Source of the DNA: CAZHBA01 sp964530225
GTDB taxonomy: Bacteria; Pseudomonadota; Alphaproteobacteria; UBA6615
NCBI GenBank assembly: GCA_964530225.1
Contig: CAZHBA010000118.1
Span: forward strand, 1 to 35,959
Reading direction: 5' to 3'
Length of the DNA: 35,959 bases
How positions within the stretch are numbered: the stretch's first letter is position 1; each line of letters starts with the position of its first letter. Positions 9,750-17,877 of this stretch are shown here, piece by piece. The notes under the pieces were generated by a model that was not told where the DNA came from, made no database searches, and worked only from the letters and a program-made list of their open reading frames with translations. The position numbers were made by a program, and so were the translations under genes.

Positions 9750-11024
9750 ATGAGTGGCACACCAATGAGACGCGTAGTGGTAACAGGGTTGGGCCTCGTA
9801 ACGCCTTTGGGCGTCGGGATCAAAAAAAACTGGGATGGCATTACCGGCAGTAAATCAGGCATCGGTGCGATCCAGTCCTTCGATGTGTCCGATTTACCGG
9901 CCAAGATTGCTGGGCAAGTGCCATTGGGTGACGGCACCGACGGCAAGTTCAATGCTGAGGATTATATGTCGCCCAAGGACCAGCGCCGGGTCGATGATTT
10001 CATCATCTATGCCATGGGTGCCGCGGTGCAAGCGGTCGAGGACGCTAGCTGGCAGCCCGAAGATGAGGAAGAGCTCGAACGTACCGGCGTCATGATTGGG
10101 TCGGGCATCGGCGGGCTGCGGACCATCTTCGAGGGCTCGACGCTGATTAACGAACGCGGGCCACGCCGTGTCGGGCCGTTCTTTATTCCCTCTGCGCTGA
10201 TCAATCTGGCGTCGGGCTATGTGTCCATCCGCTACGGTTTCAAGGGGCCGAACCACGCTGTCGTCACCGCGTGTTCGACCGGGGCGCACGCCATCGGCGA
10301 CGCGTCGCGGATGATCATGCTCGATGATGCCGATGTTATGGTCGCAGGCGGGACCGAAGCCGCTATTTGCCGCATCGGTCTGGCCGGTTTCTCTGCCGCT
10401 AAGGCGCTGTCGACCAACTTCAACGATATGCCCGAGAAAGCGTCGCGCCCCTACGATAAAAGCCGCGACGGATTTGTCATGGGTGAAGGAGCGGGTATCG
10501 TCGTACTCGAAGAATACGAGCACGCGAAAGCGCGCGGCGCCAAAATCTATGCCGAAGTCGTCGGCTATGGCATGTCGGGTGATGCCTACCACATAACCGC
10601 GCCGGCGGAAGATGGAAACGGTGGCTTTCGCTCCATGAGAGCGGCGTTGAAGCGCGCCAAACTTAATCCCGAAGACATCGATTACGTCAATGCGCATGGC
10701 ACCTCGACGCCGCTTGGCGACGAAATAGAGCTGGGCGCGGTAAAGCGTTTGTTTGGCGACCATGCGTACAAATTCGCCATGTCGTCGACCAAGTCGGCGA
10801 TCGGCCATTTACTTGGTGCCGCCGGCAGTGTCGAGGCGATTTATTCGATTCTGGCGATCCAGAATAATGCCGTTCCACCGACCTTGAATTTGGATGATCC
10901 CTCCGAAAGTTGTGACATCGAATTGGTGCCGCACACAGCTCAGGAGAGGCCGGTGCGGCGGGCGCTAAGCAACTCGTTCGGATTCGGTGGAACCAACGCG
11001 ACATTGATATTTGCCGAAGTGTAG
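9750..11024 (+). CDS. fabF: 3-oxoacyl-ACP synthase II
   Basis: FabF condenses malonyl-ACP with acyl-ACP and controls elongation of unsaturated chains. The 424 residues carry the Cys-His-His triad of the thiolase fold: Cys175 in TACSTGAH, His316 in NAHGTSTPLGD and His353 in KSAIGHLLGAAG. The C-terminal NSFGFGGTNA is also typical. ATG at 9750 (MSGTPMRRVVV) is used; ATG at 9765 is possible. No strong ribosome-binding site precedes either. The gene ends 34 bases before mltG. Confidence 0.97.
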   Translation: MSGTPMRRVVVTGLGLVTPLGVGIKKNWDGITGSKSGIGAIQSFDVSDLPAKIAGQVPLGDGTDGKFNAEDYMSPKDQRRVDDFIIYAMGAAVQAVEDASWQPEDEEELERTGVMIGSGIGGLRTIFEGSTLINERGPRRVGPFFIPSALINLASGYVSIRYGFKGPNHAVVTACSTGAHAIGDASRMIMLDDADVMVAGGTEAAICRIGLAGFSAAKALSTNFNDMPEKASRPYDKSRDGFVMGEGAGIVVLEEYEHAKARGAKIYAEVVGYGMSGDAYHITAPAEDGNGGFRSMRAALKRAKLNPEDIDYVNAHGTSTPLGDEIELGAVKRLFGDHAYKFAMSSTKSAIGHLLGAAGSVEAIYSILAIQNNAVPPTLNLDDPSESCDIELVPHTAQERPVRRALSNSFGFGGTNATLIFAEV

Positions 11025-11058
11025 TGCCGACTCGCGATCTCGCGATACCGCACTGACA

Positions 11059-12117
11059 ATGGATGACCGCGCCGACCAATCCCCGCAACTTGACGAACCG
11101 CTCCGGTGGCGCCAGCGCATCACGCGGTTGCTGTTTACAACATTGCTGATTGGCGCTGTTGCGGTGACGACGATTACCATCGCCGGGGTGTGGATGTTCC
11201 ACCGGGTGTTCGCCGCACCGGGCCCAATGAGCGAAGATTCGGTGCTCGTCATTCCGCGCGGCGCGTCCGTACGCTCCATCGCCGCGCTGCTCGAGGCCGA
11301 GGGCGTCGTCGATGACGCGACAGTGTTTTCGTTGGGTGTGCGCGGCTTTGGTGGTGAGCATCCCTTAATCGCGGGGGAATATACATTTCCTCCCGCTGTA
11401 AGTGCGCGCGATGCTATGCGTATCTTGCAATCGGGCAAGGTGGTTACCCGCAATCTGACCATCCCGGAAGGACTGACGGCACTACAGGTGTTTGCGATGG
11501 TTGGTGCGGTGGATGGGCTCGAGGGCGAGCTGCCTGCAGCCGATAAAATCAGCGAGGGGATGCTGCTGCCCGAGACCTATCAGTTTGTGCGCGGCGAACG
11601 GCGCCAGGAGGTTTTGGCGCGTATGCAAAAGGCGATGGATGAAACGCTCGTGCGGCTGTGGCGTGAGCGCAGCGAGAACTCAAGTCCCCTGGCGTCACCC
11701 CGCGAAGCCTTAATTCTGGCATCGATTGTCGAGCGTGAGACCGGGAAGGGCGAAGAGCGTCCGCGGGTCGCTGCGGTGTTTTTAAACCGGTTGCGTCGCG
11801 GCATGCGCCTGGAAGCCGACCCCACGGTGGTCTATGGCATGTCTAATGGGACGGGCGCCATCGGGCGCCCGCTGACCCGGGCTGACCTGGCGGTTGACCA
11901 TCCCTACAACACCTATATTCATATCGGCCTGCCGCCCGGACCGATCGCCAACCCTGGCCGCGATAGTTTGGCGGCGGTTCTGCAGCCAGCTAAATCGAAG
12001 GATCTCTACTTCGTCGCCAACGGCACCGGCGGGCATGCCTTCGCGCGCACCCTCACAGAGCATAACCGCAATGTAGCGCGTTGGCGCCGCCTGCAGCGGC
12101 AGCAGCGCCGCAAGTAA
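11059..12117 (+). CDS. mltG: Endolytic peptidoglycan transglycosylase MltG
   Basis: MltG is an inner-membrane lytic transglycosylase that cleaves nascent glycan strands and is thought to set their length. The 352 residues have a short cytoplasmic N-terminus, one membrane helix at about residues 23-46, a LysM-like region (VLVIPRGASVRSIA) and the YceG catalytic domain with GMLLPETYQF and the catalytic Glu near residue 225 in ASIVERETG. Further on are LEADPTVVYG and YNTYIHIGLPPGPIANPG. The ATG at 11059 is preferred; an upstream in-frame ATG at 11011 would overlap the fabF end and adds unlikely sequence. Its place after fabF is common in alphaproteobacteria. Confidence 0.95.
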   Translation: MDDRADQSPQLDEPLRWRQRITRLLFTTLLIGAVAVTTITIAGVWMFHRVFAAPGPMSEDSVLVIPRGASVRSIAALLEAEGVVDDATVFSLGVRGFGGEHPLIAGEYTFPPAVSARDAMRILQSGKVVTRNLTIPEGLTALQVFAMVGAVDGLEGELPAADKISEGMLLPETYQFVRGERRQEVLARMQKAMDETLVRLWRERSENSSPLASPREALILASIVERETGKGEERPRVAAVFLNRLRRGMRLEADPTVVYGMSNGTGAIGRPLTRADLAVDHPYNTYIHIGLPPGPIANPGRDSLAAVLQPAKSKDLYFVANGTGGHAFARTLTEHNRNVARWRRLQRQQRRK

Positions 12118-12122
12118 ATCCT

Positions 12123-12900
12123 TTAATCGCTGGCCTTGGCCGACAGGCCGTGTATGACCCGGTTGGTCGTCCAGGGCGGCAGGGCCTGCACCAGCCATGT
12201 CGCGCCGTACATTTGCCAGGGAAACGCGATCCGGCCCCGGTTGTGCGCCAGGCCTCGGTGGATGATGCGGGCGGCACGATCGGCCTCCATGGGAAACGGC
12301 ATGGCGAAATCGTTTTGAACGGTCATGCCCGAGCGCACAAAGCTGGGGCAAATCACCGATACGCCAATGCAAGCTCGGGCATATGCGTTGCGTGGGCCTT
12401 TGCCATAATTACACACCGCCACTTTGCTGGCGTAGGAAGCCGGCGCGCCGGCGAAACCGCGGAACGAGGCCAGGCCTGACATGATGGCGATTTAGCCTTT
12501 GGTGCCGAAATCCTGGCGCGCGGTGAGACACCCGAGCATGGGATGGACCATATTGATAACCCCATCGACGTTTATGGCCATGATGTGCTGTGCCTGATCC
12601 AGTGGCTCGCCGGCGGTGCCTGTCCCTGCCGAGACGCCGGCGTTGGCGATCACCAGATCCAACGGTGCAATTTCGTCGGCCTGGGTAACCCATTTTGCGA
12701 TGGCGTCGCTATCGACCACATCGATTGCCACCGTCTCCGCGTTTGCGCCCTGTGTCGCGCAGTCGGCGGCTACATCGGCCGACGGTCTTTCTTTTAGTCA
12801 CCAAGAAGCAACGTACAACCAGGCCCGGCATATTCGCGCGCAACGCTGCGCCGATACCGCTCTAGGCGCTGGTAATTAAGATTGACCTTGGGCTCTGCAT
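12123..12900 (-). pseudogene. Decayed short-chain dehydrogenase/reductase
   Basis: Reading leftward from ATG at 12900, the frame begins MQSPRSILITSA, then hits TAG where the cofactor motif needs serine, and continues SGIGAAL. The homology then shifts frame (REYAGPGCTLLLGD) and shifts again to ADVAADCATQGA. The next section (12731-12492) is clean and holds the NAG motif IANAGVSAG. A further TAA at about 12494-12492 replaces an expected Gln before IAIMSGLASFRGF. The catalytic Tyr/Lys section (SYASKVAV) and C-terminus run to TAA at 12123. Two nonsense codons and at least two frameshifts make this non-functional unless assembly is poor. It lies antisense between mltG and yicC. Confidence 0.85.
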
Positions 12901-12931
12901 TGTTTGCACCCGTAATCCGGTTCGGCTCAAC

Positions 12932-12960
12932 TTGTTGCCCCATAGCGGACAAGCTATAAG
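12932..12960 (+). promoter_or_regulatory. Predicted sigma-70-type promoter of yicC-gmk
   Basis: TTGTTG (12932-12937) and TATAAG (12955-12960) are separated by exactly 17 bases, about 60 bases before the yicC start. The pair reads as a good housekeeping promoter, placed in the gap that the decayed dehydrogenase leaves ahead of yicC. Confidence 0.45.
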
Positions 12961-13020
12961 GCCACAGGCGATAATAGCCGATTTGATTGGCGTCGCAGGC
13001 AGTGCGGGAAGGAGCGGTTG

Positions 13021-13908
13021 GTGGCGTTGCAGAGTATGACCGGGTTCGCCCGTGCAGCCGGACAGGACGAGCGGCTGTCGTGGATCTGGGAGGCGCGTAG
13101 CGTCAATGGACGGTCCCTCGATATTCGTGTGCGTGTGCCGTCCGGCTTCGATGCCGCCGAGAGAGCCGTTCGCGCCGCCGCCGCCAAACAGTTTCAACGG
13201 GGAAATATCTCGCTGTCGCTGTCCGTCGACCGGTCCGGTGTGCCGCCGGCCTATCGTCTCAACCAGACGCTGCTCGATCAGGTCTTCGTCTTACAGGACG
13301 AACTTGGCGACCGCATCCGCGCCGAACCGCCGTCGCTGGAGGGATTACTCGCGGTTCGCGGCATGCTTGAAGCGGCCGATGTTGAGGAAAACGAGGCGGC
13401 GGTTTCTGCGCGCGAGCAAGCGATATCCGAAAGCGGGATCGAGGCGTTGGCGGGTCTGGCGGTGGCGCGTGCCGAGGAGGGCGCACGGCTCGCGACATCG
13501 ATCGACAGCCACATCGAAACCATCACCACGTTGACCGGCGACGCCACCGCGGCGGACGCCGCACAGCCCGAAGCGTATCGTGAGCGGCTGCGTAAGTTGG
13601 TCGCCGAGCTGTTGGACACCGAGGCCTCGCTGCCGGAGGAAAGCTTGGCGCACGAAGTGGCGCTATTGGTCGGCAAAAGCGATGTGCGCGAGGAACTAGA
13701 TCGGCTGAAGGCCCATATTGCTGCGGCCCACGATTTGATCTCTGAAGGTGCTGCGGTTGGCCGCCGGTTTGATTTTCTGTGCCAGGAGTTCAACCGCGAA
13801 TCGAATACCTTGTGTTCCAAGTCGTCCGATGTCGCGTTGACGCAAATAGGTTTGAAGTTGAAGGCGGCGGTGGAACAGTTGCGCGAACAGATTCAAAACG
13901 TGGAATAG
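13021..13908 (+). CDS. yicC: YicC/YloC-family endoribonuclease
   Basis: YicC-family proteins are hexameric endoribonucleases; in E. coli YicC acts on small RNAs such as RyhB. The N-terminal part has the signature QSMTGFARA and WEARSVNGRSLDIR, and the C-terminus has GRRFDFLCQEFNRE and the NTLCSKSSD motif, both strongly conserved. From GTG at 13021 it has 295 residues. GAAGGAG (13008-13014) supports this start; TTG at 13018 is the alternative. The gene is followed by gmk after five bases, as in most proteobacteria. Confidence 0.93.
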   Translation: MALQSMTGFARAAGQDERLSWIWEARSVNGRSLDIRVRVPSGFDAAERAVRAAAAKQFQRGNISLSLSVDRSGVPPAYRLNQTLLDQVFVLQDELGDRIRAEPPSLEGLLAVRGMLEAADVEENEAAVSAREQAISESGIEALAGLAVARAEEGARLATSIDSHIETITTLTGDATAADAAQPEAYRERLRKLVAELLDTEASLPEESLAHEVALLVGKSDVREELDRLKAHIAAAHDLISEGAAVGRRFDFLCQEFNRESNTLCSKSSDVALTQIGLKLKAAVEQLREQIQNVE

Positions 13909-13913
13909 GCGGG

Positions 13914-14570
13914 ATGGCCGGTGGCACCGATATGGATTGGCTCGAAATGATGCGTCGCGGGTTAATGTTGGTTCTGTCTTCGCCGTCGGGAGCGGGCAAG
14001 ACATCGATTTCGCGCGAACTTCTCGCACGCGACGGCAGGATTTCGCTTTCCATCTCGGCGACGACTCGGCCTCGGCGACCGGGAGAGGTCGATGGTGAAG
14101 ACTATATTTTTGTCGACAACACGACCTTCGATCTAATGGTCAACCAGCAGGAATTGCTGGAGTACGCCAAAGTCTTCGACCACTACTATGGCACCCCGCG
14201 CGCGCCGGTCGAGGAAACTATAGCGACTGGCCGCGACGTGCTGTTCGATATCGATTGGCAGGGTACGCAGCAGCTTACGGAGAAGGCGCGCGGTGACTTG
14301 GTGAGCATCTTTATTTTGCCCCCTTCGACGGTGGAACTCGACCAGCGCTTGCACAGCCGTGCGCAGGACAGCGAGGCGGTGATTACCGAGCGCATGGCCC
14401 GGGCTGCCGACGAAATGACCCATTGGAGCGAATACGACTACGTCGTGGTGAATGTTGATTTCGAGGAAAGCGTCCGTCAGGTGCAGTCGATTCTGGAAGC
14501 TGAACGCCTCAAGCGGCCACGGCTCATTGGCCTATCGGACTTCGTCACCCGGTTGCGCCAGGGTCAGTAA
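13914..14570 (+). CDS. gmk: Guanylate kinase
   Basis: Gmk phosphorylates GMP to GDP with ATP. The P-loop SSPSGAGKT lies at residues 22-30; TTRPRRPGEVDGEDY and FDIDWQGTQQL are the GMP-binding and lid signatures. From ATG at 13914 the protein has 218 residues; ATG at 13932 or 13947 are possible because the first 15 residues are not conserved. It is convergent with rsmA, with only seven bases between the stop codons. Confidence 0.96.
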   Translation: MAGGTDMDWLEMMRRGLMLVLSSPSGAGKTSISRELLARDGRISLSISATTRPRRPGEVDGEDYIFVDNTTFDLMVNQQELLEYAKVFDHYYGTPRAPVEETIATGRDVLFDIDWQGTQQLTEKARGDLVSIFILPPSTVELDQRLHSRAQDSEAVITERMARAADEMTHWSEYDYVVVNVDFEESVRQVQSILEAERLKRPRLIGLSDFVTRLRQGQ

Positions 14571-14577
14571 TTTTCCG

Positions 14578-15429
14578 CTAATTTCTATTTGCCTCGAGGG
14601 CGTTTGCCAGGGCACAAAACTGGTGCACGGTTACTTCTTCCGCGCGGGCGGTCTCTGCGATATTCGCCTGCGCTAATATTTCTGCACCACCAACTGTTTG
14701 TAGCGAGCGGCGCAGCATCTTACGCCGTTGGCCGAAGGCAAGCCGAGTGATGAGTTCGAGGTCTTCTTGCCGGGCAGGGGCCAGGGGGACGCTGCGAACC
14801 TCCATGGCGACAACCGATGACGTTACCGTGGGCGGTGGCACGAAGGCGGTTGGCACCACATCGAACAAAAGCCGGGTCTCCGTGAGCCACTGACACAGGA
14901 CCGAGAGTCGGCCATAGGCCTTACTGCCCGGCTCGGCGGTAATTCGCTCCGCGACTTCGCGCTGGAACATTAGTGTGAAGCCGGTGAACGTCGAGGCGTG
15001 CTCCAACCAGTTCAGCAGCAACTGGGTGCCAACGTTATAGGGTAGGTTGGCGATGACGCGGCGCGGTGGCGGCGACAAGGTGGCCAAGTTGGCGATTAGC
15101 GCGTCAGCGTTGACCACCTTCAACCGGCCTGGCACGGCATTCGATAAATCATGCAATGCCCGTACACACCGTTCGTCGCGCTCGACGGCGACTACGCTGG
15201 CTGCGTTGGTCTCCAGCAAGGCGCGCGTCAAACCGCCTGGGCCAGCGCCAACTTCGATGACATGTACATCGCATAAGTTGCCCGCTGCGGCGGCAATGCG
15301 GTGGGCCAAATTCCGGTCGAAGATAAAATGCTGGCCCAGCGATTTGCGTGCGCCGATTTGATGGCGGGTCATGATTTCACGAAGCGGCGGGAGTGCCTCG
15401 AGTTGCCGGCGAACCTCCGGCGCAGTCAT
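14578..15429 (-). CDS. rsmA: 16S rRNA (adenine(1518)-N6/adenine(1519)-N6)-dimethyltransferase
   Basis: RsmA (KsgA) dimethylates the two adjacent adenines in the helix 45 loop of 16S rRNA during late 30S assembly. The 283 residues have the entry motif KSLGQHFIFD, the SAM loop EVGAGPGGLT at about 59-68, and the catalytic NLPY at 128-131. The C-terminal helical domain has LAFGQRRKMLRRSL. Its ATG overlaps the pdxA stop by four bases (ATGA), so it is coupled to and last in the lptF-to-rsmA operon. Confidence 0.97.
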   Translation of the reverse strand: MTAPEVRRQLEALPPLREIMTRHQIGARKSLGQHFIFDRNLAHRIAAAAGNLCDVHVIEVGAGPGGLTRALLETNAASVVAVERDERCVRALHDLSNAVPGRLKVVNADALIANLATLSPPPRRVIANLPYNVGTQLLLNWLEHASTFTGFTLMFQREVAERITAEPGSKAYGRLSVLCQWLTETRLLFDVVPTAFVPPPTVTSSVVAMEVRSVPLAPARQEDLELITRLAFGQRRKMLRRSLQTVGGAEILAQANIAETARAEEVTVHQFCALANALEANRN

Positions 15430-16469
15430 GCGGCCGCTACGGATTGTTGTCTTCGGTCGGCTAGAAACGCCGCTAGCTTGACCGCTTCGACGAAGCTAGT
15501 GGGGTCGGCGCGTCCGGTTCCCGCAATATCCAGAGCAGTGCCGTGATCGGGCGAGGTACGGATAATCGGCAGCCCCAACGTGACATTGACCGACCGGTGA
15601 AAGTCCAATGTTTTCAAGGGAATTAGCGCCTGATCGTGATACATACATATAACTGCGTCGTGGTTCTGCCGCGCCGCGGGATGGAACAACGTATCAGCAG
15701 CCGCAGGTCCGCTAACGTCAATGCCAGCGGCACGGATTTTGGCTACCGCCGGTGCGATCACCGTGGCTTCTGCGTTACCTAACGCGCCGTTTTCGCCGGC
15801 GTGGGGATTGAGCGCGGCGACAGCCAGGCGAGGTCGCACGATGCCGAAGTCGCGGCGCAGTGCCTGGGCGGTAACGAGAGCACAGTGGACGATGTCTTCA
15901 GTGCGTAGATTCCCTATCGCCTCGGCCAACGAGGCATGGATCGTCACCGGCACCACGCGCAATTCAGGACTCGCCAGCATCATCACCGGTGCACTATCTG
16001 CGTTGGTTGCTTTGGCAAGATATTCGGTGTGACCAGGTTCGCTGAACCCGGCTGCATACAGAACGCTTTTCTGGACTGGATTGGTTACCAACGCTGCCGC
16101 GCCGCCGCTTTCCACCAGAGCTATTCCGTGATCAAGCGATGCGATGACAGCTTGCGCGTTGGCCGGGTTTATACGGCTGGGCTCGACCGGTGCTGGCAGG
16201 TTCAATGGCAGCACGGGCAAGACTTCGGGCCAGATAGCCGCCGCATCGGCGGCATTCGCAACAGTTTCGACGGAGACCGGATCACCGATCACTTTGGCCA
16301 AATTGACGATCCTATCGGGATCGTCAATCAGGACGAACGGCGGTAACTCCGCTGCGTGCCGAACCCAGGCTAAGCAGGCAATCTCACCGCCGATACCTGC
16401 GGGTTCGCCCATTGTGACGGCAATCGGAGACTGCCGCATTGGCGCGGACGGGGAGGCGTCAAACATCAT
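15426..16469 (-). CDS. pdxA: 4-hydroxythreonine-4-phosphate dehydrogenase
   Basis: PdxA oxidises 4-phosphohydroxy-L-threonine with NAD in the DXP-dependent vitamin B6 pathway. The 347 residues show the N-terminal MGEPAGIGGEIA, GHTEYLAKAT, LNPHAGENG with a metal-ligand histidine, and MYHDQALIPLK and RTSPDHGTALDIAG near the C-terminus. The ATG at 16469 overlaps the surA stop (ATGATG, so 16466 is also possible). The open frame extends further upstream but only as a shadow of surA. surA-pdxA-rsmA is the standard order. Confidence 0.96.
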   Translation of the reverse strand: MMFDASPSAPMRQSPIAVTMGEPAGIGGEIACLAWVRHAAELPPFVLIDDPDRIVNLAKVIGDPVSVETVANAADAAAIWPEVLPVLPLNLPAPVEPSRINPANAQAVIASLDHGIALVESGGAAALVTNPVQKSVLYAAGFSEPGHTEYLAKATNADSAPVMMLASPELRVVPVTIHASLAEAIGNLRTEDIVHCALVTAQALRRDFGIVRPRLAVAALNPHAGENGALGNAEATVIAPAVAKIRAAGIDVSGPAAADTLFHPAARQNHDAVICMYHDQALIPLKTLDFHRSVNVTLGLPIIRTSPDHGTALDIAGTGRADPTSFVEAVKLAAFLADRRQQSVAAA

Positions 16470-17800
16470 ATCCGCAGATCGACGAATGCCGCCCGGCGCA
16501 AATCGCGCAAATACCGCCGCGACAACATGTCGGCACGCTGGCGCAACAGGGTCTCGCGAATTTGATCGCGGGGTAGCGCACTGGCCTCTTGGCGACTGCA
16601 AACCATGATGATCTGGATTCCGGATGTGTTGAGCAGCGGCTCGCTGGCGACTCCAACCGCGATGTCCGAGACTATCCTGCGCAATTGTTCGTTGAGTTCG
16701 CCGAGGCGAAACTCGGCGGCCGTGGCTGGTTGCGGTGTTCCCATTTCCTTGGCGAGCTCGGCGAAGTCGTCGCAATCTCTTGTAATCTGTGCAACTTCTC
16801 GTGCCAGCGAAAGCTGGCTTTGTACGTCGATATCTTGTGCGTTCTTGGGTAGCGGTAGCACAAGCTGGCGCAAAGTGATGCTGGTATCTTCTTCTCCGGG
16901 GTTCTTGAGCTCGCGCCGGTCAGCGGATCGCAAGATTAGATAACCGTCGGACGTCTGGATGGGGTCGGATATCCTGCCGGTTTCGATTAACGCCAGCGCC
17001 CGGTTGGCCTCGTCGACGAGTTCGCCCTCTTGAATCCACCCGATATCGCCCCCGGTCGCGGCACTGGCACTTTTGGAGAACTGGCGGGCGACGCCTCCGA
17101 AGTTGGCGCCAAGACGGAGCTGAGTAACCAGCCGGTTAGCCAAATCAAGGACCGCTTGGCGTTGGCTGGCGTCGTCGACAGGTAATAATATTTCCGACAC
17201 GCGATACTGGGTTTGCCCTTGTCCCGAGCGGATGCTCTTGATTACAAAATCGATCTCTTCTTCGCCGATGTCGATTGTCGGTAAGACGCGGCTGCTGATC
17301 AATTTTTGCCAGGCGATACTGGCGCGAATTTGTGCCAGCGCGGCGTCGGACGAAATGCCACGACTGCTGACAAACTCCTCGAAACGTCCTTCGGGTACGT
17401 TGTTCGCCCGTTCGATGTTACCAACGGCGTTGTCCATATCGCGCGTGGTGACACGAATATTGAGCCGCTCGGCCTCCTCGGTTTGCAAAGCCTCATCGAT
17501 CAGGCCACGAATAACCTGGGGTGCCATGTTGCGGCGCTGGTCAGCCGTGTTGGGGAGGCTCGCGGAGAAAATCAACAGCTCGATCCGTTGCCGCAGGTCA
17601 TAAACCGAGATAACTTTGTCGTTGACGACCGCGGCGATACGCTCGATCTGTTGTGCGTTTGTTGGCGTAGCGCCTAGCGCGAACAAGATAGTTGACGCAG
17701 CCCAGGCGAAAAGGCTTTGTCGTAGCCAACCTTTATCCCTTCCGCCGTGCGCTGTCTGAGGTCGATTTCTGCGAGAATTTGTGATCACCGGTGCACCCAA
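16466..17800 (-). CDS. surA: Periplasmic peptidyl-prolyl isomerase/chaperone SurA
   Basis: SurA escorts unfolded outer-membrane proteins, LptD among them, across the periplasm. The 444 residues begin with a basic stretch and a hydrophobic signal segment at about 26-49 ending LGATPTNAQ. The SurA N-terminal domain follows (IAAVVNDKVISVYDLRQRIEL), then a parvulin domain with YRVSEILLPV, ATGGDIGWIQEGEL and SDGYLIL. The last third resembles a second, diverged PPIase region. The start is uncertain: TTG at 17800 is used, GTG at 17788 is an alternative. It sits directly downstream of its client gene lptD. Confidence 0.92.
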   Translation of the reverse strand: MGAPVITNSRRNRPQTAHGGRDKGWLRQSLFAWAASTILFALGATPTNAQQIERIAAVVNDKVISVYDLRQRIELLIFSASLPNTADQRRNMAPQVIRGLIDEALQTEEAERLNIRVTTRDMDNAVGNIERANNVPEGRFEEFVSSRGISSDAALAQIRASIAWQKLISSRVLPTIDIGEEEIDFVIKSIRSGQGQTQYRVSEILLPVDDASQRQAVLDLANRLVTQLRLGANFGGVARQFSKSASAATGGDIGWIQEGELVDEANRALALIETGRISDPIQTSDGYLILRSADRRELKNPGEEDTSITLRQLVLPLPKNAQDIDVQSQLSLAREVAQITRDCDDFAELAKEMGTPQPATAAEFRLGELNEQLRRIVSDIAVGVASEPLLNTSGIQIIMVCSRQEASALPRDQIRETLLRQRADMLSRRYLRDLRRAAFVDLRI

Positions 17801-17877
17801 CTCTGCCGCTTTATACGTAATACTGGATCATTTCATCGGCAATCGCCAGAGCCCTGAAAGCAGCGATTGTGCGGTTC

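Noticed and set aside
9894..10808. 304-codon minus-strand frame
   Set aside because: Lies wholly inside fabF, whose catalytic residues are all present; the antisense product has no recognisable motif.
16470..16775. N-terminal extension of pdxA to 449 residues
   Set aside because: The extra 102 codons lie in another frame of surA and read as low-complexity Arg-rich sequence; the conserved PdxA start is at 16469.
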